A stretch of DNA of 64,000 bases, taken from positions 248,001-312,000 of the forward strand of contig NZ_LMNA01000012.1 in the NCBI RefSeq assembly GCF_001422445.1. The letters run 5' to 3'. A program made the position numbers and the translations under genes. The notes beneath the pieces were generated by a model. It saw nothing but the letters and a program-made list of their open reading frames with translations, did no database searches and was not told where the DNA came from. This document shows, piece by piece, positions 24,360 through 34,688 of this stretch. The DNA is from Pseudorhodoferax sp. Leaf274. GTDB lineage: Bacteria; Pseudomonadota; Gammaproteobacteria; Burkholderiales; Burkholderiaceae_C. Within the stretch, counting starts at the first letter, position 1; each line of letters begins with the position of its first letter.

Positions 24360-25268
24360 ATGGATTCGAACGTGCGGCAGACGGTGCTCGTCGTGGACGA
24401 CTCGGCACTGAACCGCCACATGCTGACCGACCTGCTGAGGTCTGACTACACCGTGCTGGACGCGCGCGACGGCGAGCAGGGCCTGGCGCTGGCGCGCGAA
24501 CACCAGCCCGACCTGATCCTGCTGGACGTGGTGATGCCCGGGCTGGACGGCCACGAGGTGCTGCACCGGCTCAAGGCCGATCGGCGCACCGCGGTGATCG
24601 GCGTCATCTTCATCACCGGACTGAACTCCGCGGCGGAGGAGGAGCGCGGCCTGCGCGGCGGCGCCTCCGACTATGTCGTCAAGCCTTTCCATGCGGCGGT
24701 GGTGCGTGCGCGTGTGGCCTTGCACCTGCAGCTGGCGCGCCAGCGCCGCATGCTCGAGCAACTGGCCCGTGTCGACGGGCTGACCGAGATCGCGAACCGC
24801 CGGTGCTTCGACGACACGCTGGCCACCGAGACGGCCCGCGCCTGCCGGTCCGGCCGCGGGCTGTCCGTGGCCCTGGTCGATGTCGATTTTTTCAAGCAGT
24901 ACAACGACCACTACGGCCATGCCAGGGGCGACGGGGTGCTGCGCCAGGTGGCGCGCACGCTGAGCAGCGGCATGCGGCGTCCGGCCGACATGGCAGCGCG
25001 TTACGGTGGCGAGGAGTTCGTGCTGCTGATGCCCGAGACCGACCTGGCTGGCGCGCTGCTGTGCGCAGACCGGATGCGGCACGGGATCGAGCTGCTGGCG
25101 ATTGCGCATGCGTGGTCCGATGTGGCGCCCTGCGTCACCGTCAGCGTCGGCGTGATGCACGGCAGCAGCGTGGACGAGCTGTGCGGCGAAAGCCTGCTGC
25201 TGCAGGCCGACCGCCGCCTCTATGCCGCCAAGCGCGCGGGCCGCAACCGCGTGGTCGGGCACGACTGA
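24360..25268 (+). CDS. Diguanylate cyclase response regulator (REC-GGDEF)
   Basis: A 302-residue two-domain regulator. The receiver domain (residues 8-120) has phosphoacceptor D56 and K108. The GGDEF domain (about 133-300) has an intact active site, GGEEF at 216-220, and an RxxD product-inhibition site (R207-D210), so it should make c-di-GMP under feedback control. I chose ATG 24360 because AGGGAGGG lies 6-13 bases upstream; the open frame extends further but lacks such a site. Its partner kinase is not adjacent. It converges with the Na/Pi cotransporter gene, with a gap of 17 nt. Confidence 0.92.
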   Translation: MDSNVRQTVLVVDDSALNRHMLTDLLRSDYTVLDARDGEQGLALAREHQPDLILLDVVMPGLDGHEVLHRLKADRRTAVIGVIFITGLNSAAEEERGLRGGASDYVVKPFHAAVVRARVALHLQLARQRRMLEQLARVDGLTEIANRRCFDDTLATETARACRSGRGLSVALVDVDFFKQYNDHYGHARGDGVLRQVARTLSSGMRRPADMAARYGGEEFVLLMPETDLAGALLCADRMRHGIELLAIAHAWSDVAPCVTVSVGVMHGSSVDELCGESLLLQADRRLYAAKRAGRNRVVGHD

Positions 25269-25285
25269 AGCTTCGGCAAACGCCC

Positions 25286-26950
25286 TCAGCCCAATTCGTC
25301 GAACTTGGACTCGCGGATGCGGCTGGGCGCCAGCGCGCCGGCCGAGTCCAGGATCGGGTAGGCGATCGAGCAGATGTGCGAGTTGATGCGCTTGAGCTCG
25401 GACAGCAGGTCGATGTGCAGCGAACTGGTCTCGATGCTGGGCACGGTCTTGTCGGTCAGCCGGGCCAGATGGGTGCGCGAGTAGGCGCGTTCGAGGTCGC
25501 GAAAGCGCGCCTTCTCTTCCAGCAGCTTCCTGGCGTCGTGCACGGTGCCGTTCAGGAACACGCTCATGCCCAGCCGCAGGTTGGAGATCAGGCGGTCGTG
25601 CAGTTCGCGGATCTCGGCCATGCCGGCCTCGGAGAAGCTGCGGCCCGGGCGGATCTTCTTGTCCTCGATGTCGATCAGCACGCGCTCGATGGTGTCGCCG
25701 ATGTGCTCCATGTTGATCGTGAAGCTGATGATGTCGGTCCAGCGCTGGCTCTCCTCCTCGTCCAGGGCCTCGCGCGAGATCTTCGTCAGGTAGTACTTGA
25801 TGGACGAGTAGAGCTGGTCGACCGTGTCGTCGAGCTTGCGCAGTTCCTCGGCCAGGCGCAGGTCGTTGTGCACGATCACGTCGAGCACGCCGCGCAGCAT
25901 GGTCTCCACCACGTCGGCCTGGTGCAGCGCCTCGCGCGCGGCGCACGAGATCGCCAGCGAGGGGGTGGCCAGGGCCGACGGGTCCAGGTGCTGCGGCCGC
26001 GCGAGCGGTCCGCCCTGGCCGCGTTGCGTGCGCGGCAGCCAGCGTTCGACGCAGCCGGCGATCCACTGCGTGAGGCCGATGAAGACGGTGGCCACCACGA
26101 TGTTGAAGGCCAGGTGGAACAGCACCACCAGCGTGGCCGTGTCGGCGATGTACGGCCGCACGGCCTGCAGCCACAGGCCGACCCATGGCGCGGCCAGCAC
26201 CACGCCCAGCAGCTTGAACACGAGGTTGCCCAGCGGCACCTGGCGCACTTCCACGGCCGAGCGCAGCGTGGTCAGCACGGCCAGCGCGCCGCTGCCCAGG
26301 TTGGCGCCGAGCACCAGGCCCAGCGCCACCTCGGCCGGGACCACGCCGGACGCGGCCAGCGTGGCCGTGAGCAGCACGATGGCCAGGCTGGAGTAGGAAA
26401 TGACGGCCAGCAACGCGCCCACCGTGATCTCCAGCATCAGATCGCTGGAGAGCGAGCCCAGCAGCGACTTGATGGCCGGTGCCTGCGTGAGCACGGCCGT
26501 GGAGGCGGTGACCAGGCGCAGCGCCAGCAGCATCAGGCCCAGGCCGATCAGCACACGGCCGAAGCGTCCGACGTCGGTGGACTGGCGCGCGATGAAGAGC
26601 ACCACGCCGACGAAGATCAACAGCGGCGACAGCCAGGACAGGTCGAACGAGAACACCACCGCCATCAGGCTGGTGCCCACGTCGGCCCCCAGCATCACCG
26701 CCAGCGCGGCCGGCAAGGCCACGAGGCCCTGGCCGACGAAGGAGGAGACGATGAGCGCGGTGGCGGTGCTGGACTGCACCAGGGCGGTCACGCCCAGGCC
26801 CGAAGCGAAGGCCGAGAAGCGGTTGCCCAGGCTGTGCGACAGCGTGCCGCGCAGGTTGGCGCCAAACACGCGCAGGATGCCGGTGCGCACCATGTGCGTA
26901 CCCCAGACCAGCAGCGCGATGGCCGCCAACAGATTCAGCAAATGCTTCAT
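25286..26950 (-). CDS. Na/Pi cotransporter family protein with PhoU-like domain
   Basis: A 554-residue protein. Residues 1 to about 310 hold two Na_Pi_cotrans repeats with the family QSST element (QSSTATALIVSSFVGQG near 59) and a related SYSSLAIVLLTATLAASG segment near 185. The C-terminal part (about 340-545) is helical and PhoU-like. Proteins of this type import phosphate with sodium or help regulate phosphate levels. It lies on the same strand as ribF-ileS-lspA, 71 nt downstream of lspA, and may be read from that operon. Confidence 0.92.
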   Translation of the reverse strand: MKHLLNLLAAIALLVWGTHMVRTGILRVFGANLRGTLSHSLGNRFSAFASGLGVTALVQSSTATALIVSSFVGQGLVALPAALAVMLGADVGTSLMAVVFSFDLSWLSPLLIFVGVVLFIARQSTDVGRFGRVLIGLGLMLLALRLVTASTAVLTQAPAIKSLLGSLSSDLMLEITVGALLAVISYSSLAIVLLTATLAASGVVPAEVALGLVLGANLGSGALAVLTTLRSAVEVRQVPLGNLVFKLLGVVLAAPWVGLWLQAVRPYIADTATLVVLFHLAFNIVVATVFIGLTQWIAGCVERWLPRTQRGQGGPLARPQHLDPSALATPSLAISCAAREALHQADVVETMLRGVLDVIVHNDLRLAEELRKLDDTVDQLYSSIKYYLTKISREALDEEESQRWTDIISFTINMEHIGDTIERVLIDIEDKKIRPGRSFSEAGMAEIRELHDRLISNLRLGMSVFLNGTVHDARKLLEEKARFRDLERAYSRTHLARLTDKTVPSIETSSLHIDLLSELKRINSHICSIAYPILDSAGALAPSRIRESKFDELG

Positions 26951-27021
26951 GGAATGTGGCGCCCACTATACGCGCGCGGACCCGGCCCGCACGGTGGCCA
27001 CAACCAGCGGAATGCGGCGGA

Positions 27022-27513
27022 TCAGCGGCCGCGCCGCATGCGCCGCAGCTCGTCCAGGATCAGCAGCACGGCGCCGACCGTGATGCCGCTGTCGGCGATG
27101 TTGAAGGCCGGGAAATGCCAGCCGGCCCAGTGGAAGTCCAGGAAGTCGACCACGTAGCCGTGCTGCAGGCGATCCACCACGTTGCCGATGGCGCCGCCCA
27201 GGATCAGCGTCAGCGCGAACGAGAACAGCCGCTGGCCCGCATGCGCGCGCAGCAGCCAGACGATGAACACCGCCGCGCCCACGCCGATGGCGGTGAAGAA
27301 CCAGCGCTGCCAGCCCGATGCCCCGGCCAGGAACGAGAAGGCCGCGCCGGGGTTGTGTGCGCGCACGATGTTGAAGAAGCTGGTGACGACGGTCGCGTCA
27401 CCGAGCTGGTAGTGGTCCAGGATCCACTGCTTGGTCCACTGGTCGGCCACGAAGATCGCGGCCGCCAGCAGCAGCCAGGGCCACCAGCGTGGGCGTGCAA
27501 TGCCGCCGGCCAT
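27022..27513 (-). CDS. lspA: Lipoprotein signal peptidase
   Basis: A 163-residue inner-membrane aspartyl protease that removes signal peptides from prolipoproteins. Four membrane spans are visible. Both catalytic aspartates are present: D114 in NVVDR and D141 in NIADSG. The conserved VADQWTK segment is at residues 22-28. Its ATG overlaps the TGA of ileS (ATGA), as in many proteobacteria. Known inhibitors include globomycin. Confidence 0.97.
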   Translation of the reverse strand: MAGGIARPRWWPWLLLAAAIFVADQWTKQWILDHYQLGDATVVTSFFNIVRAHNPGAAFSFLAGASGWQRWFFTAIGVGAAVFIVWLLRAHAGQRLFSFALTLILGGAIGNVVDRLQHGYVVDFLDFHWAGWHFPAFNIADSGITVGAVLLILDELRRMRRGR

Positions 27514-30338
27514 CAGGCGAAGGTCCGGGTTTCGCCGGCACCGAACAGGTTGCTGTTGCAGCGGCCGCACAGCGTGGGGTGGGCCGGGTCGCTGCCGACG
27601 TCGGCGCGGTAGTGCCAGCAGCGTTCGCACTTGGTGTCCTGCGAGGGCGTGACCTGCACGGCGAGTTCGGCGCCTTCGTGGAGTTCGGCCTTGGAGGCGA
27701 TCAGCACGAAGCGCAGGTCTTCGCCCAGCGCCGCCAGCACGGCGTGGTCGTCGGCAGCCGCCGACAGCACCACGTTGGCCTGCAGCGAGGAGCCGACGGC
27801 GCCGGTGGTGCGCACGGCCTCGATCTCCTTGTTGACCACGTCGCGCACCGCGCGGATGCGCGACCACCTGGCCAGCAGTGCCTCGTCGGCCGCGGGCAGT
27901 TGGGTGTAGGTCTCCATGAAGATGGAGTCGGAGTTGCCGACCAGCTTCCAGGCCTCTTCGGCCGTGAAGGAGAGGAACGGCGCCATCCAGCGCAGCATGG
28001 CCTGGGTGATCTGCCACAGCGCGGTCTGCGCGCTGCGGCGCGCCAGCGAGCCGGCGGCCGTCGTGTACAGGCGGTCCTTCAGGATGTCCAGGTAGAACGC
28101 GCCCAGGTCTTCCGAGCAATAGACCTGCAGCTTGGCCACCACCGGGTGGAACTCGTACACCTTGTAGTGCGCCAGGATCTCGGCCTGGAACTGCGCGGCA
28201 CGCGCCAGCGCGTAGCGGTCGATCTCCAGGAGCTGGTCGGCCGGCACGGCGTCCTTGGCCGGGTCGAAGTCGCTGGTGTTGGCCAAGAGGAAGCGCAGCG
28301 TGTTGCGGATGCGGCGGTAGGCATCGACCACGCGCGCGAGGATCTTCTCGTCGCCGGCGATGTCGCCCGAGTAGTCGCTGGCCGCCACCCACAGGCGGAT
28401 GATCTCGGCGCCCAGCTTCTTGTTGACCTCCTGCGGGTCGATGCCGTTGCCGAGCGACTTGCTCATCTTGCGGCCCTGGCTGTCCACCGTGAAGCCGTGC
28501 GTGAGCAGGCCGCGGTAGGGCGCGCGGCCCTCCAGCGCGCTGGCCAGCAGCAGCGAGCTGTGGAACCAGCCGCGGTGCTGGTCGTGGCCTTCCAGGTACA
28601 GGTCGGCCTCGGGGCCTTCGGTGTGGAAGCCCGGCGCATGCGTGCCGCGCAGCACATGCCAGAAGGTCGAGCCGGAGTCGAACCAGACCTCCAGGATGTC
28701 GGTGCTCTTGGTGTACTGCGCGGAGTCGGCACCCAGGATCTCCTCGGTGGTCACGCGGCTCCAGGCCTCGATGCCGCCTTGCTCGACGATGTCGGCGGCC
28801 TGGTCCAGGATCTCCATGGTGCGCGGGTGCAGCTCGCCCGAATCCTTGTGCAGGAAGAACGGGATCGGCACGCCCCAGCTGCGCTGGCGCGAGATGCACC
28901 AGTCGGGCCGGTTGGCGATCATGTCGTGCAGCCGCGCCTTGCCGTTCTCGGGGTAGAAGCTGGTCTGCTCGATCGCGGCCAGCGCGGTCTGGCGCAGCGT
29001 CTGCGGGGCCTTGTCCTTGGTGAACACGCCTTCGCCCTCGTCCATGCGGATGAACCACTGCGCCGCGGCGCGGTAGATCACGGGCGTCTTGTGGCGCCAG
29101 CAGTGCGGGTAGCTGTGCGTGATGGTCTCGGTCGCCAGCAGGCGTCCGGCCGTCTTCAGCGCATCGAGGATGACGGGCACGGCCTTCCAGATGTGCTGGC
29201 CGCCGAACAGCGGGAAGTCGTCGGCGTAGGCGCCGTTGCCCTGCACCGGATTGAGGATGTCCTCGTTGCGGATGCCGTGGGACGTGCAAGAGTTGTAGTC
29301 CTCCAGGCCGTAGGCCGGCGCCGAGTGCACGATGCCGGTGCCGTCGTCGGCCGTGGCGTAGTCGGCCAGGAACACGGGCGCGAGGCGGCGGTAGCCCGCA
29401 TCGGCGTCGTAAAGCGGGTGTTCGAAGTCCAGGCCGCCCAGCTTCTCGCCCTTGGCCGTCGCCAGCACCTGGCCCTGCAGGCCGTAGCGCGCGAGGCACT
29501 TCTCGACCAGCGAGGCGGCCAGCACGAGCAGGCCGCGCTCGGTGTCGACCAGCGCGTAGTCGAGCTCGGGGTTCAGATTCAGCGCCTGGTTGGCGGGGAT
29601 GGTCCAGGCCGTGGTGGTCCAGATCACCACGAAGGCGTCCTTGCTGAGCGAAGTCAGGCCGAAGGCGGCGGCCAGCTTGGCCGGGTCGTGCGCCTTGAAG
29701 GCGACGTCCAGTGTCTGGCTCTTCTTGTCGGCGTATTCGATCTCGAACTCGGCCAGCGAGGAGCCGCAGTCGAAGCACCAGTACACGGGCTTCAAGCCCC
29801 GGTAGACGAAGCCGCGCTCGATCACGCGCTTGAACGCGCGCAGCTCGCCGGCCTCGTTGGCGAAGTCCATGGTCTTGTAGGGATGGTCCCACTCGCCCAG
29901 CACGCCCAGGCGCTGGAAGTCGGCCATCTGCTGGGCGATCTGCTCGGTGGCGAAGGCGCGGCTCTTGGCCTGCATGTCGTCGCGGCTGAGCTTGCGGCCG
30001 AACTTCTTCTCGATGGCGTTCTCGATCGGCAGGCCGTGGCAATCCCAACCCGGCACGTACAGCGCGTCGAAGCCTTCCAGCTGGCGCGCCTTGACGATCA
30101 TGTCCTTCAGGATCTTGTTGACCGCGTGGCCCATGTGGATCTGGCCGTTGGCGTAGGGCGGGCCGTCGTGCAGGATGAACTTCGGCTTGCCCGCACGCGC
30201 GGCGCGCAGCCGCTTGTACAGGCCTTGCTCGTTCCAGTCCTTCACCCAGCCCGGCTCGCGCTTGGGCAGGTCGCCGCGCATGGGGAACGGGGTGTCGGGC
30301 AGGTTCAGGGTGCTGCGGTAATCGGTGGTGTCGGTCAT
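27513..30338 (-). CDS. ileS: Isoleucyl-tRNA synthetase
   Basis: A 941-residue class I aminoacyl-tRNA synthetase that charges tRNA-Ile and edits valine. The HIGH-type motif is HMGH in [10 protein letters not shown] (about residues 60-70) and the KMSKS loop is RKMSKSLGN (about 600-610). A CP1 editing domain lies between. The C-terminal zinc finger is intact, with CERCW and CGRC near residues 905 and 926. The start ATG 30338 gives [20 protein letters not shown], a typical N-terminus; the open frame continues upstream into ribF and is rejected. Part of ribF-ileS-lspA. Confidence 0.97.
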   Translation of the reverse strand: MTDTTDYRSTLNLPDTPFPMRGDLPKREPGWVKDWNEQGLYKRLRAARAGKPKFILHDGPPYANGQIHMGHAVNKILKDMIVKARQLEGFDALYVPGWDCHGLPIENAIEKKFGRKLSRDDMQAKSRAFATEQIAQQMADFQRLGVLGEWDHPYKTMDFANEAGELRAFKRVIERGFVYRGLKPVYWCFDCGSSLAEFEIEYADKKSQTLDVAFKAHDPAKLAAAFGLTSLSKDAFVVIWTTTAWTIPANQALNLNPELDYALVDTERGLLVLAASLVEKCLARYGLQGQVLATAKGEKLGGLDFEHPLYDADAGYRRLAPVFLADYATADDGTGIVHSAPAYGLEDYNSCTSHGIRNEDILNPVQGNGAYADDFPLFGGQHIWKAVPVILDALKTAGRLLATETITHSYPHCWRHKTPVIYRAAAQWFIRMDEGEGVFTKDKAPQTLRQTALAAIEQTSFYPENGKARLHDMIANRPDWCISRQRSWGVPIPFFLHKDSGELHPRTMEILDQAADIVEQGGIEAWSRVTTEEILGADSAQYTKSTDILEVWFDSGSTFWHVLRGTHAPGFHTEGPEADLYLEGHDQHRGWFHSSLLLASALEGRAPYRGLLTHGFTVDSQGRKMSKSLGNGIDPQEVNKKLGAEIIRLWVAASDYSGDIAGDEKILARVVDAYRRIRNTLRFLLANTSDFDPAKDAVPADQLLEIDRYALARAAQFQAEILAHYKVYEFHPVVAKLQVYCSEDLGAFYLDILKDRLYTTAAGSLARRSAQTALWQITQAMLRWMAPFLSFTAEEAWKLVGNSDSIFMETYTQLPAADEALLARWSRIRAVRDVVNKEIEAVRTTGAVGSSLQANVVLSAAADDHAVLAALGEDLRFVLIASKAELHEGAELAVQVTPSQDTKCERCWHYRADVGSDPAHPTLCGRCNSNLFGAGETRTFA

Positions 30339-30444
30339 GGTGCGGGCAGGGGCGTCGTCGGCGACGGCGCCGTGGAACTGGGAAGGGGGAACGCGGCCCG
30401 GCTGGTCGCCGGAAACACGCGCGAGCGCGGGGAAAGCCGGGCGG

Positions 30445-31488
30445 CTAAATTCGGTCGCGCGTGGTCTGCCGGCGCGTCTGCGCATGGCCGGCCGCCAGCC
30501 AGGCGCGGGCCTCGTCGCAGTCCCTGTTGATGCCGGTCTTGAGGGCATCCAGGCTGTCGTACTTCAGCTCGTCGTGCAGTTTGTGCAGCAGTTCCACGCG
30601 CACGATCTTACCGTAGCCCCCCTCGGGGCCGAGGTCGGCGGGCCAGTCCAGGCAGTGCGTCTCGAGCAGCACGCGGCCGCCGTTGATGTCGTTCGGGTCC
30701 AGCGACGGGCGCACGCCCAGGTTGGCGACGCCGGCCAGCGGCTGGTCTGCCAGGCCATGGACTTCGACCACGAAGATGCCCGAGGCGGCCGGCTTCCAAT
30801 GCGAAAAACGCATGTTGATGGTGCGGAACCCCAGTTCGCGGCCGAGCTGGCGGCCGCGCACCACGTGGCCGCTGATGCTGTAGGGGCGGCCCAGCAGGCG
30901 GGCTGCGTCGTCCATGCGGCCCTGGCCGAGCGCCTCGCGCACGGCCGAGCTGGACACGCGCACGCTGCGGCGGCCACCCTCGGCCGCCGCGTCGGGCAGC
31001 GAAACCTCGTAGCTGTTCATGCGCGCCACCTCGAAGCCCATGGCGTTGCCGGCGGCGGCGAGCATGGCGTAGTCGCCCGCGCGCTTGGCGCCGAAGCGGA
31101 AGTCGTCGCCCACCAGCACGTAGCGCACGTTCAGGCCGGCGACCAGCACGTCCTGGATGAAGGCCTGGGGGCTCTTGCCGGCCAGCTCTGCACGGAAGGG
31201 CAGCACGATGGTCTGGTCCACGCCGCAGCGGGCCAGTTCGGTCAGCTTGTCGCGCAGCGTGCCGATGCGCGCGGGCGCGATCTCGGGCCGGCCCGTGGCC
31301 TGCGCGAAGTAGTCGCGCGGGTGCGGCTCGAAGCTCATCACGCAGCTCTCCACGCCGCGGTGCTGGGCCTCGTTGCGCAGCAACGCCAGCATGGCTTGGT
31401 GGCCACGGTGCACGCCGTCGAAGTTGCCGATGGTCAGCGCGCACGCCGGCGCGATGCCCCGGTAGTGGAAGCCGCGGAAGATCTTCAT
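30445..31488 (-). CDS. ribF: Bifunctional riboflavin kinase / FAD synthetase
   Basis: A 347-residue two-domain enzyme. The N-terminal FMN adenylyltransferase domain shows [13 protein letters not shown] (about residues 20-32), and LVGDDFRFG is near 118. The C-terminal riboflavin kinase domain shows [13 protein letters not shown] (about 200-212) and [10 protein letters not shown]. It makes FMN and FAD from riboflavin and ATP. The gap to ileS is 106 nt. The gene order ribF-ileS-lspA is conserved in many proteobacteria. Confidence 0.96.
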   Translation of the reverse strand: MKIFRGFHYRGIAPACALTIGNFDGVHRGHQAMLALLRNEAQHRGVESCVMSFEPHPRDYFAQATGRPEIAPARIGTLRDKLTELARCGVDQTIVLPFRAELAGKSPQAFIQDVLVAGLNVRYVLVGDDFRFGAKRAGDYAMLAAAGNAMGFEVARMNSYEVSLPDAAAEGGRRSVRVSSSAVREALGQGRMDDAARLLGRPYSISGHVVRGRQLGRELGFRTINMRFSHWKPAASGIFVVEVHGLADQPLAGVANLGVRPSLDPNDINGGRVLLETHCLDWPADLGPEGGYGKIVRVELLHKLHDELKYDSLDALKTGINRDCDEARAWLAAGHAQTRRQTTRDRI

Positions 31489-31670
31489 GGTGTCGTTATC
31501 TTTTCCATAGCGCCGAAGGCGTACCCCCGGCCGCGCCCGTCATATCCCGGCCAGGCGAACCCTGTATATTGTGACGCGGCGCACCATGGTCAAGTCGGGC
31601 CGGTGGTGCGCACAGCCTGGATGTTTGCGATTCCGTGTCCGTGCGCATGCGCGCTAGCTGGAGGCGTCAT

Positions 31671-32228
31671 TTGAAGGTCTTGAAGCTCTCGGGGCAGGGC
31701 CTGCCCCAATCCTGGATCACGCTGGAACAGGCGGTGCTGCACTACGCCGCCGACGAGGTGCGCTGGGAGTCCGGCGCCGAGGTCGCGGTGTTCCGCGGTG
31801 GCCACAACGCGGTCACGGGCCTGCAATCGAAGATCGCCGTCAGCAGCATCATCGGCACCAAGGGCGTGCCGGGCGTCAACCCGTTCCGCGCGCGGCCCGC
31901 CCTGACCAACAGCAAGCTGTTCGCGCGCGACCGCAACGTCTGCGCCTACTGCGGCCAGCATGTGCCGGAGGACGCCCTCACGCGCGAGCACATCGTGCCG
32001 CTGGCCCAGAAGGGCCAGGACCACTGGATGAACGTGGTCACGGCCTGCCGCGGCTGCAACCACCGCAAGAGCAACCGCACGCCCGAGCAAGCCCGCATGC
32101 CGTTGCTGTACGCGCCCTACGTGCCCAGCCTGTGGGAGGACTTCATCCTGCGCAACCGCCGCATCCTGGCGGACCAGATGGAGTTCCTGATGGCGCACGT
32201 GCCGCGGTCGTCCCGGCTGTTGGTCTGA
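31671..32228 (+). CDS. HNH endonuclease family protein (TTG start)
   Basis: A 185-residue protein with a central HNH nuclease module: CAYCGQ (about residues 97-102), REHIVPLAQKG near 113-123, and CRGCNHRKSNR near 135-145. Together these form the ββα-metal fold with two zinc-type CxxC knuckles. The family is widespread as a solitary HNH protein; no restriction or phage genes lie nearby. I prefer TTG 31671 as start because GGAGG lies 6 bases before it and the next residues are KVLKLSGQGLPQSW, an N-terminus I associate with this family; GTG 31635 in frame lacks such a site. Confidence 0.85.
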   Translation: MKVLKLSGQGLPQSWITLEQAVLHYAADEVRWESGAEVAVFRGGHNAVTGLQSKIAVSSIIGTKGVPGVNPFRARPALTNSKLFARDRNVCAYCGQHVPEDALTREHIVPLAQKGQDHWMNVVTACRGCNHRKSNRTPEQARMPLLYAPYVPSLWEDFILRNRRILADQMEFLMAHVPRSSRLLV

Positions 32229-32239
32229 CAAACAAAATG

Positions 32240-32262
32240 CCCCGCGACCGCGGGGAATTTTT
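32240..32262 (+). terminator. Intrinsic terminator after the HNH gene
   Basis: The stem CCCCGC / GCGGGG (32240-32255, extendable by one pair) is followed by AATTTTT. Because AAAATG precedes the stem on the other side, it could also end transcription of the converging acyl-CoA dehydrogenase genes. Confidence 0.8.
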
Positions 32263-32278
32263 CCTGGAGGGATGGGCT

Positions 32279-33394
32279 TCAGGCGAACACGCCGGCCTTG
32301 TCCTGCATGCGCGCCGAGACCTCGCCCAGGTGGTGCAAGGTATCGCCGAACTGCATCTCCATCTGCGTGAGGCGCTTGAAGTAGTGGCTGCCGACATACT
32401 CGTCGGTCACGCCGATGCCGCCGTGCAGCTGCACCGAGTTCTGGCCGACGAAGCGCAGCGACTGGCCCAGCTGCACCTTCGCGCGCGCCATCGCGCGGCG
32501 GCGCTCTTCGGCCGGCGCGTTGAGCTTGAGCGAGGCGTAATAGCTCATGGAGCGGATCAGTTCCAGCTGCATCTTCATGTCGGCCATGCGGTGGCGCAGG
32601 GCCTGGAAGCTGCCGATGACCACGCCGAACTGCTTGCGCGTGTTGAGGTACTCGGCCGTGATCTCCATGGTCTTGTCCAGCGCGCCGACGGCCTCGGCAC
32701 ACAGCGCGGCGATGCCGATGTCCACGGCGTGCTCCAGCGCGGTCAGGCCATCGGCCGTGACCAGCGTGGCAGCAGCATCCTGGAACACGACTTCGGCGGC
32801 GCGCGAGCCATCCTGCGTGGCATAGCCGCGTGCCGCGACGCCGGAGGCGGCACGCTCCACCAGGAACAGCGCGATCTTGCCGTCGACCGTGGCCGGCACC
32901 AGGAACGCATCGGCCTGGTCGCCCGCCGGCACGATGCTCTTGTGCCCGCTGACCGACCAGGCGGTGCCGCTCTGCCTGGCCTGCGCGGCGCATGCATCGA
33001 GCCGGTAGCGCGCGGCGCGCTCCTGGTGTGCCAGCACCACCAGCGCGTCGCCCGACGCAATGCGGGGCAGCCAGCTGGCCTGCACCTCTGCCGGGGCGTA
33101 GGCCGACAGCGTGCCGCTGGCGATCAGCGTCTGCGCCACAGGTTCGAGCACGATGCCGCGGCCCAGTTCTTCCATCGCCACCATGGCCTCGACGGGGCCC
33201 ATGCCCATGCCGCCGTGGTCTTCGCTGACGTACAGGCCCGTCAGGCCCAGGCCGGCGAGTTCGGCATAGGCCTCGGCAGAGAAGCCACCTGCCTTGACCA
33301 ACGCGCGGCGGTTGTCGAAGCCGTAGCCCTTGTCGACCCACTTGCGCACGGCGTCGCGCAGTTGTTCCTGGTCGTCGCTGAAGTTGAAATCCAT
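32279..33394 (-). CDS. Acyl-CoA dehydrogenase, small-subunit type (PimD-like)
   Basis: A 371-residue flavin-dependent acyl-CoA dehydrogenase. The N-terminal helical domain, the middle beta domain (about residues 120-210) and the C-terminal helical domain with TRKQFGVVIGSFQALRHR near 250-268 are present. The C-terminal HGGIGVTDEYVGSHYFKRL segment resembles the small subunit of pimeloyl-CoA dehydrogenase pairs. It follows the larger subunit gene by 10 nt, so the two are probably a heteromeric enzyme. The natural acyl-CoA is not evident. Confidence 0.88.
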   Translation of the reverse strand: MDFNFSDDQEQLRDAVRKWVDKGYGFDNRRALVKAGGFSAEAYAELAGLGLTGLYVSEDHGGMGMGPVEAMVAMEELGRGIVLEPVAQTLIASGTLSAYAPAEVQASWLPRIASGDALVVLAHQERAARYRLDACAAQARQSGTAWSVSGHKSIVPAGDQADAFLVPATVDGKIALFLVERAASGVAARGYATQDGSRAAEVVFQDAAATLVTADGLTALEHAVDIGIAALCAEAVGALDKTMEITAEYLNTRKQFGVVIGSFQALRHRMADMKMQLELIRSMSYYASLKLNAPAEERRRAMARAKVQLGQSLRFVGQNSVQLHGGIGVTDEYVGSHYFKRLTQMEMQFGDTLHHLGEVSARMQDKAGVFA

Positions 33395-33404
33395 GTCTGT
33401 CTCC

Positions 33405-34583
33405 TCAACCCAGCACGGTCTGGGCCACGATGTTGCGCTGCACTTCGTTCGATCCGCCGTAGATCGTGGTCTTGCGCATGTTGAAGTAGGTGGCGGCCAG
33501 CGGCGCGCAGTGGGCCGCGCCCACGTGGTCGCCCTGCCAGCCGGCTTCCATGGCTTCCTTGATGAACGGCAGGCTGTAGGGGCCGGCGGCCAGCATCATG
33601 AGTTCGCTGTAGCGCTGCTGCACCTCGCTGCCCTTGATCTTGAGCAGGCCAGCTACGTCCAGCGAGTTCTTGCCCGACTTCTCGGCCGACAGCACGCGCA
33701 GCACCATCATCTCCAGCGCCACCACGTCCACCTCGAGCTTGGCGATCTCGTCGCGAAAGCGCACGTCGTCGTACACACCCTCGGCCTTGGCGATGCGCTT
33801 GAGCCGCTCGAGCTCGCGCTTGGCGCGGTTCACGTCGGCGATGTTGGTGCGTTCGTGGCTCAACAGGTGCTTGGCATAGGTCCAGCCCTTGTTCTCCTCG
33901 CCGATCAGGTTCTCGACCGGCACCTCGACGTCGTCGAAGAACACCTCGTTCACCTCGTGCCCGCCGTCCAGCATGATGATGGGCCGCACGCTGACGCCCT
34001 TGCTCTTCATGTCGATCAACAGGAAGCTGATGCCGGTCTGCGGCTTGCCTTCGTTGCTGGTGCGCACCAGGCAGAAGATCCACTCGCCGTACTGGCCCAG
34101 CGTGGTCCAGGTTTTCTGGCCGTTGACGATGTACTTGTCGCCTTTGCGCTCAGCACGCGTCTTGACCGAAGCCAGGTCGGAGCCCGAACCGGGTTCGCTG
34201 TAGCCCTGGCTCCACCAGACCTCGCCGCTGGCGATGCCGGGCAGGAAGCGCTTGTGCTGCTCGGCGTTGCCGAAGGTCATGATGACCGGCGCCACCATCA
34301 CGGGCCCGAACGGCACGATGCGCGGCGCACCGGCCAACGCGCATTCCTCTTCGAACAAGTGCTTCTGCACCGCGTTCCAGCCGGGGCCGCCAAACTCCTT
34401 GGGCCAGGCGTAGCCGAGCCAGCCCTTGCTGCCCAGGATCTTGGCCCAGCGCTGCATATCGTCGCGCGTGAGGTGCAGCGCGTTGTGCACCTTGTGGGAG
34501 ATTTCGGCCGGCAGATTGGCATGCACCCAGCTGCGCACTTCTTCCCTGAACTGTTGCTCTTCGGCCGTGAAAGCCAAATCCAT
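33405..34583 (-). CDS. Acyl-CoA dehydrogenase, large-subunit type (PimC-like)
   Basis: A 392-residue acyl-CoA dehydrogenase, first gene of the pair. The FAD/substrate domains show WSQGYSEPGSGSDLASVKT (about residues 130-148) and the C-terminal YGGSNEVQRNIVAQTVLG. ATG 34583 gives MDLAFTAEEQQFREEVRSW, a canonical start. Together with the adjacent small subunit it looks like the heteromeric dehydrogenases of the pimeloyl-CoA dehydrogenase type that act on dicarboxyl- or other unusual acyl-CoAs. The upstream 105 nt are shared with divergent purN. Confidence 0.9.
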   Translation of the reverse strand: MDLAFTAEEQQFREEVRSWVHANLPAEISHKVHNALHLTRDDMQRWAKILGSKGWLGYAWPKEFGGPGWNAVQKHLFEEECALAGAPRIVPFGPVMVAPVIMTFGNAEQHKRFLPGIASGEVWWSQGYSEPGSGSDLASVKTRAERKGDKYIVNGQKTWTTLGQYGEWIFCLVRTSNEGKPQTGISFLLIDMKSKGVSVRPIIMLDGGHEVNEVFFDDVEVPVENLIGEENKGWTYAKHLLSHERTNIADVNRAKRELERLKRIAKAEGVYDDVRFRDEIAKLEVDVVALEMMVLRVLSAEKSGKNSLDVAGLLKIKGSEVQQRYSELMMLAAGPYSLPFIKEAMEAGWQGDHVGAAHCAPLAATYFNMRKTTIYGGSNEVQRNIVAQTVLG

Positions 34584-34688
34584 GGTGGTCTCCTGTTCGT
34601 CACAAGCCGTCCAGCGACGGCCGCGCAGTTGTAGCACGACCGTGCGCTTCGGGCTGTCACCTGCGTCTGGGGATAATCCCGCGCGCTG

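Noticed and set aside
27022-30048. A very long minus-strand frame ending in LspA
   Set aside because: Only its last 163 codons are real (lspA). The rest is an alternative frame of ileS, which carries the HIGH, KMSKS and zinc motifs in its own frame.
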